This document shows positions 4,789 to 6,791 of a stretch of DNA of 6,791 bases, one piece after another. The position numbers and the translations under genes are program-made. The notes under the pieces were generated by a model. That model saw only the letters and a list, made by a program, of their open reading frames with translations, searched no databases and had not been told where the DNA came from. Position 1 is the first letter of the stretch. Every line of letters starts with the position of its first letter. Location: assembly GCA_018971745.1 (NCBI GenBank), contig JAGXAD010000040.1:1-6791 (forward strand), read 5' to 3'. Source of the DNA: Patescibacteria group bacterium. Lineage in GTDB: Bacteria; Patescibacteriota; Minisyncoccia; Sungbacterales; GWA2-42-14.

Positions 4789-5373
4789 ATGAAACAAGCC
4801 CTTGTCGTATCTCTGTTTTTAGGAATTCTTGCTTGTGGAACATATGCCGGTGCCGCAGAAAAAATCGTCGTAGAAAAATCTCCCTTTGCCGAAGCGCATT
4901 TTATTCTCAGTTCATCAATAAATGGGTTTAGTGGATCTCTCGCAAACGCCTATACAATCTTGGATTTGGCGCAAGATGAAGCAAGAAACTATGAAACCCC
5001 GCACTTGATATTATTGGTTTCTTTTAAAAAAGTTATCAAAGATACTAATAGTATGGAATTAAATAATCAAAATGTTCTTGTGTTGTGGGACGACATTAAA
5101 TTCGCGGTTGACCCAACTCAAAAAGGGATGTCTCTTTCATTTGAACGGCAGCGTAATTCTTACGGAGATTATGCTACATTTAAAAATGTAATCATTACCG
5201 TCCCAAGCAAACACGATGAATTGCTTTGGACAATTCGCGCGGAACGGCTCCATGCTGCATATCTTACTGCTTTCTGGGAAGAGAGATATCGTAGAGAAAT
5301 CGTCGAAAAAGAAGAAGCTAAATTATTAAAGATACTTGGGCGCGGCCCAATTATGGTTTTCCCCGAAGATTAA
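4789..5373 (+). CDS. predicted exported protein of unknown function (194 aa)
   Basis: Not recognised. The N-terminus MKQALVVSLFLGILACGTYA is a clear Sec signal: a short basic start, a hydrophobic core at residues 4-15, and an A20-G21-A22 site for signal peptidase I. C16 in ILAC could instead be a weak lipobox cysteine, making a lipoprotein. The mature part has about 170 residues, mixed alpha/beta by eye, with only the signal-region cysteine. It has a charged helix near the end (EERYRREIVEKEEAKLLKI, about 164-182). It has its own strong promoter, a leader with a Shine-Dalgarno-like site, and its own terminator, so it is a single-gene transcription unit and probably well expressed. A cell-envelope or surface role is inferred only from the signal peptide. 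Confidence 0.8.
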   Translation: MKQALVVSLFLGILACGTYAGAAEKIVVEKSPFAEAHFILSSSINGFSGSLANAYTILDLAQDEARNYETPHLILLVSFKKVIKDTNSMELNNQNVLVLWDDIKFAVDPTQKGMSLSFERQRNSYGDYATFKNVIITVPSKHDELLWTIRAERLHAAYLTAFWEERYRREIVEKEEAKLLKILGRGPIMVFPED

Positions 5374-5394
5374 TTATAAACATGTGGTGATTTG

Positions 5395-5425
5395 AAGAGC
5401 GTCGCGAAACGCTCTTTTTATTTAT
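5395..5425 (+). terminator. intrinsic terminator after the exported-protein gene
   Basis: AAGAGCGT (5395-5402) pairs with ACGCTCTT (5409-5416) around a 6-nt loop, followed by TTTTTATTTATT. It is a typical rightward Rho-independent terminator, 22 nt after the stop codon. Confidence 0.85.
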
Positions 5426-5428
5426 TAT

Positions 5429-5457
5429 TTGCAAAAAAAATCGGCGTATGCTATGGT
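5429..5457 (+). promoter_or_regulatory. leaderless-type promoter of the coiled-coil/rpsO unit
   Basis: TTGCAA (5429-5434, 4/6 match), a 17-bp spacer, then TATGGT (5452-5457) with TGC directly before it (extended -10). The ATG at 5466 lies 8 nt after the -10, so little or no 5' leader is expected. Sequence from the -10 to the start codon nearly repeats that of the HNH gene on the other strand. Confidence 0.6.
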
Positions 5458-5465
5458 TATTGCAT

Positions 5466-5717
5466 ATGAAAAAGGCGGCTCAAACCCAAAAAGACAAAAC
5501 GCTTTCCGCGGTGGAAGAACTTGCGCACATGACCAAGCGCGGGTTTGACCATACCGACGAACGATTTAATGAGGTAGATAAACGATTTGACGGAATTGAA
5601 AACCGCCTTGATAGAATAGAAAATGCTCTTATCAAAAAACACGATTATGAAATCGCTGACTTAAAACGGCGCGTAAAAGACCTTGAAGATCTTTATGCGA
5701 TGCCTTCGAAAAAATAA
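5466..5717 (+). CDS. short coiled-coil protein with 7-residue repeats (83 aa)
   Basis: No known function. A charged N-terminal segment precedes a near-perfect heptad array at residues 27-55: FDHTDER, FNEVDKR, FDGIENR, LDRIENA. Hydrophobic a/d positions are F27, F34, V37, F41, I44, L48, I51 and L55. A second helix (about 62-76, EIADLKRRVKDLEDL) follows a KKHD break. The protein should form a parallel or antiparallel coiled coil; similar short heptad proteins are frequent in CPR genomes (general knowledge, no specific homologue asserted). The ATG at 5466 is preferred to the in-frame ATG at 5448, which lies within the promoter. rpsO begins 5 nt after its stop with no separate promoter seen, so the two are co-transcribed, placing this gene where the S15 leader would normally be. 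Confidence 0.75.
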   Translation: MKKAAQTQKDKTLSAVEELAHMTKRGFDHTDERFNEVDKRFDGIENRLDRIENALIKKHDYEIADLKRRVKDLEDLYAMPSKK

Positions 5718-5722
5718 CAACT

Positions 5723-5989
5723 ATGCTGCAAACCAAACAAAAAACAAAAATCATAGAAAAATTCAGGACGCACGAAAAAGACACCGGATCAGCCGAAGTG
5801 CAAATCAGCTTGCTTACCGAAGAAATCAAACGGCTGACCGCACACCTCAAACAGCACTCCAAAGACAACCACTCGCGCCGGGGACTTTTGGGTATGGTTG
5901 CTTCGCGGAAAAAACTGATGGATTATTTGGCAAAACATAATCCCACGCGCCACCAAAAATTAATCAAAAAACTTGGGCTAAAGAAATAA
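5723..5989 (+). CDS. rpsO: 30S ribosomal protein S15 (uS15)
   Basis: A full-length uS15 (88 aa; family about 89). It binds 16S rRNA at the helix 20-22 junction and nucleates the platform of the small subunit. Family signatures are KIIEKFRTHEKDTGSAEVQISLLT (9-32), the highly conserved HSKDNHSRRGLLGMVASRKKLMDYL (45-69) and a terminal KKLGLKK. The start at 5723 gives the normal N-terminus; no Shine-Dalgarno sequence precedes it, and translation may be coupled to the coiled-coil gene 5 nt upstream. In many bacteria S15 represses its own mRNA by binding a structured leader. Here no such leader is present, so that control is either absent or located inside the upstream gene. A perfect palindrome follows 8 nt after the stop. 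Confidence 0.96.
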   Translation: MLQTKQKTKIIEKFRTHEKDTGSAEVQISLLTEEIKRLTAHLKQHSKDNHSRRGLLGMVASRKKLMDYLAKHNPTRHQKLIKKLGLKK

Positions 5990-5997
5990 AGAAAAAT

Positions 5998-6025
5998 AAT
6001 TTTTCCGTACGCGTACGGAAAAATT
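5998..6025. terminator. 28-nt perfect palindrome after rpsO, probable terminator
   Basis: AATTTTTCCGTACG is followed immediately by its exact reverse complement, with no spacer. As RNA it makes a stem of up to about 12 bp with a small loop, with AT-rich outer arms in the manner of other bidirectional terminators here. The downstream U run is short (TTTG). The perfect symmetry also fits a dimeric protein binding site. Confidence 0.6.
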
Positions 6026-6031
6026 TGTCCC

Positions 6032-6070
6032 TAAATTTTGACTTTTGAATTTTGAGATTTGAATTTTTTT
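6032..6070 (+). repeat. low-complexity TTTTGA-type repeat before the NYN gene
   Basis: The stretch is built from degenerate TTTTGA/TTTGAA units (TTTTGAC, TTTTGAA, TTTTGAG, TTTGAA) and ends in a T run at the ATG. No Shine-Dalgarno sequence or convincing promoter can be separated from it. Confidence 0.5.
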
Positions 6071-6583
6071 ATGAGCGTCATCAAACATAAAAACCAGCGG
6101 GTTGCCGTGCTCATTGACGTGCAAAACCTGTACCACTCGGCGAAAAATTTGTACCACAGCCGGGTAAATTTCAAAGAGGTCTTAAAAACCGCAACCGCGG
6201 CGCGGCAACTCGTGCGCGCCATGGGATACGTCATCCGCACCGAGACCGGAGAAGAAAAAGGATTTTTTGACGCCCTGGTCAAAATCGGCATTGAAACGAA
6301 AATTAAAGACTTGCAGATTTTCCCCGGGGGACTGAAAAAAGCGGACTGGGACGTAGGGCTTGCGATTGACGCGGTGCGCCTGGCGCAATCCGTTGATGTG
6401 GTGGTCATTGTCAGCGGAGACGGCGACTATGTGCCGCTTATTGAGTATCTGCGCAATCAAGGAAACCAAGTTGAAGTCATTGCCTTCGGCAGATCCGCGT
6501 CGCAAAAATTAAAAGAAGCCGCGGATGATTTTACCGATTTGGAAGAAGAATCGCAAAAATATTTAATCAAGGGAAGAAGATAA
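6071..6583 (+). CDS. NYN-domain protein, DUF88/LabA-like putative RNase (170 aa)
   Basis: A PIN-like NYN-fold protein expected to cleave RNA with a metal ion. The first strand carries VAVLIDVQNLY, with D16 and N19 as the family D-x-x-N. The central motif KKADWDVGLAIDAVRLA carries D94 and D100. VVIVSGDGDYVPLI carries D117 and D119 of the SGDGDY motif, and VEVIAFGRSASQKLKEAADDFTDLEE closes the domain. All expected acidic residues are present, and the length is typical of stand-alone NYN proteins. The ATG at 6071 is preferred to a TTG at 6059. No Shine-Dalgarno sequence is seen. Biological targets are unknown: characterised relatives act in RNA processing, and cyanobacterial LabA affects clock output. 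The gene stands alone between the rpsO palindrome and the inverted repeat at 6660. Confidence 0.88.
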   Translation: MSVIKHKNQRVAVLIDVQNLYHSAKNLYHSRVNFKEVLKTATAARQLVRAMGYVIRTETGEEKGFFDALVKIGIETKIKDLQIFPGGLKKADWDVGLAIDAVRLAQSVDVVVIVSGDGDYVPLIEYLRNQGNQVEVIAFGRSASQKLKEAADDFTDLEEESQKYLIKGRR

Positions 6584-6659
6584 TCAAAAATAATAATTAC
6601 ATCAAAACAAAAACGAAAGTTGGCATTGAATCTGGAGCCTGACGAGTCATACGCAACAA

Positions 6660-6714
6660 GAATTTTTCATCCCGCTTTACGAATTTTAAGTTCGCGCGGC
6701 GGGATGAAAAATTC
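6660..6714. repeat. 16-bp perfect inverted repeat, 23-nt centre
   Basis: GAATTTTTCATCCCGC (6660-6675) and its exact reverse complement (6699-6714) flank a 23-nt centre that can add a small CGAA/TTCG stem. It may be an intrinsic terminator for the NYN gene (77 nt after its stop), part of a small palindromic repeat element, or a stable RNA stem. It lacks a clear T tract on either side outside the stem. Confidence 0.75.
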
Positions 6715-6750
6715 AACTACGCTCGGGCTTTACGCCAATCCCAATTTCTC

Positions 6751-6772
6751 TCTTTGTTTTGATAAACAAAGA
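6751..6772. repeat. 9-bp hairpin near the right edge
   Basis: TCTTTGTTT (6751-6759) and AAACAAAGA (6764-6772) form a perfect 9-bp AT-rich stem with a TGAT loop. Its role is unknown. The 208 bp from 6584 to the end contain this hairpin and the 16-bp inverted repeat, but no gene that I can support. Confidence 0.5.
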
Positions 6773-6791
6773 ACAATGCAACAACAAACTT

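Noticed and set aside
1..6791. CRISPR arrays, IS ends or transposase genes
   Set aside because: No regularly spaced repeats and no transposase-like protein were found; the only long exact direct repeat that I see is the tRNA-Lys pair.

Overview
The window looks like a bacterial chromosome segment, most likely from a Patescibacteria/CPR (Parcubacteria-like) genome. This is inferred from several traits: short intergenic gaps, tRNA genes without an encoded CCA, a group I intron in a tRNA, start codons lying directly behind extended -10 promoters with no Shine-Dalgarno sequence, and small lineage-type proteins (HNH, NYN, short coiled coil). Two genes (patatin and GDPD) end in TGA within the expected family length, so TGA is a stop codon. 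This argues against the code-25 Gracilibacteria/SR1 groups.

Left part (1-1660): the 3' end of typA (+) converges on a small HNH nuclease gene (-). The HNH promoter lies back-to-back with the promoter of a tRNA pair (+). The first tRNA is tRNA-Phe(GAA), interrupted after U33 by a 224-nt ORF-less group I intron whose guide sequence matches both exons. tRNA-Gly(GCC) follows 20 nt downstream. Next come a possible small membrane protein and a strong 20-bp-stem terminator.

Middle (1660-4662): a cytoplasmic patatin-like phospholipase (+) ends inside its own terminator and is followed by tRNA-Lys(TTT). The last 18 nt of tRNA-Lys are repeated exactly 151 bp downstream. The 133 bp between the copies holds three strong hairpins, as expected for a tiny tRNA-targeted insertion or a structured tRNA trailer. 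A convergent XerC/D-type tyrosine recombinase (-) comes next, separated by a bidirectional terminator. Divergent from it is a glycerophosphodiester phosphodiesterase (+). Patatin and GDPD catalyse consecutive steps of phospholipid breakdown, so the segment may serve lipid turnover or scavenging.

Right part (4663-6791): a consensus-like promoter drives an unrecognised exported protein with its own terminator. A two-gene unit follows, coding for a heptad-repeat coiled-coil protein and ribosomal protein S15 (rpsO). It starts from a leaderless-type promoter almost identical in layout to that of the HNH gene. A 28-nt perfect palindrome ends the unit. A NYN-domain (DUF88/LabA-like) putative RNase follows. 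The last ~208 bp hold no gene that I can support, but contain a 16-bp inverted repeat and a smaller hairpin.

The two observations most worth following up are the tRNA-Phe intron and the duplicated tRNA-Lys 3' end beside a Xer recombinase.
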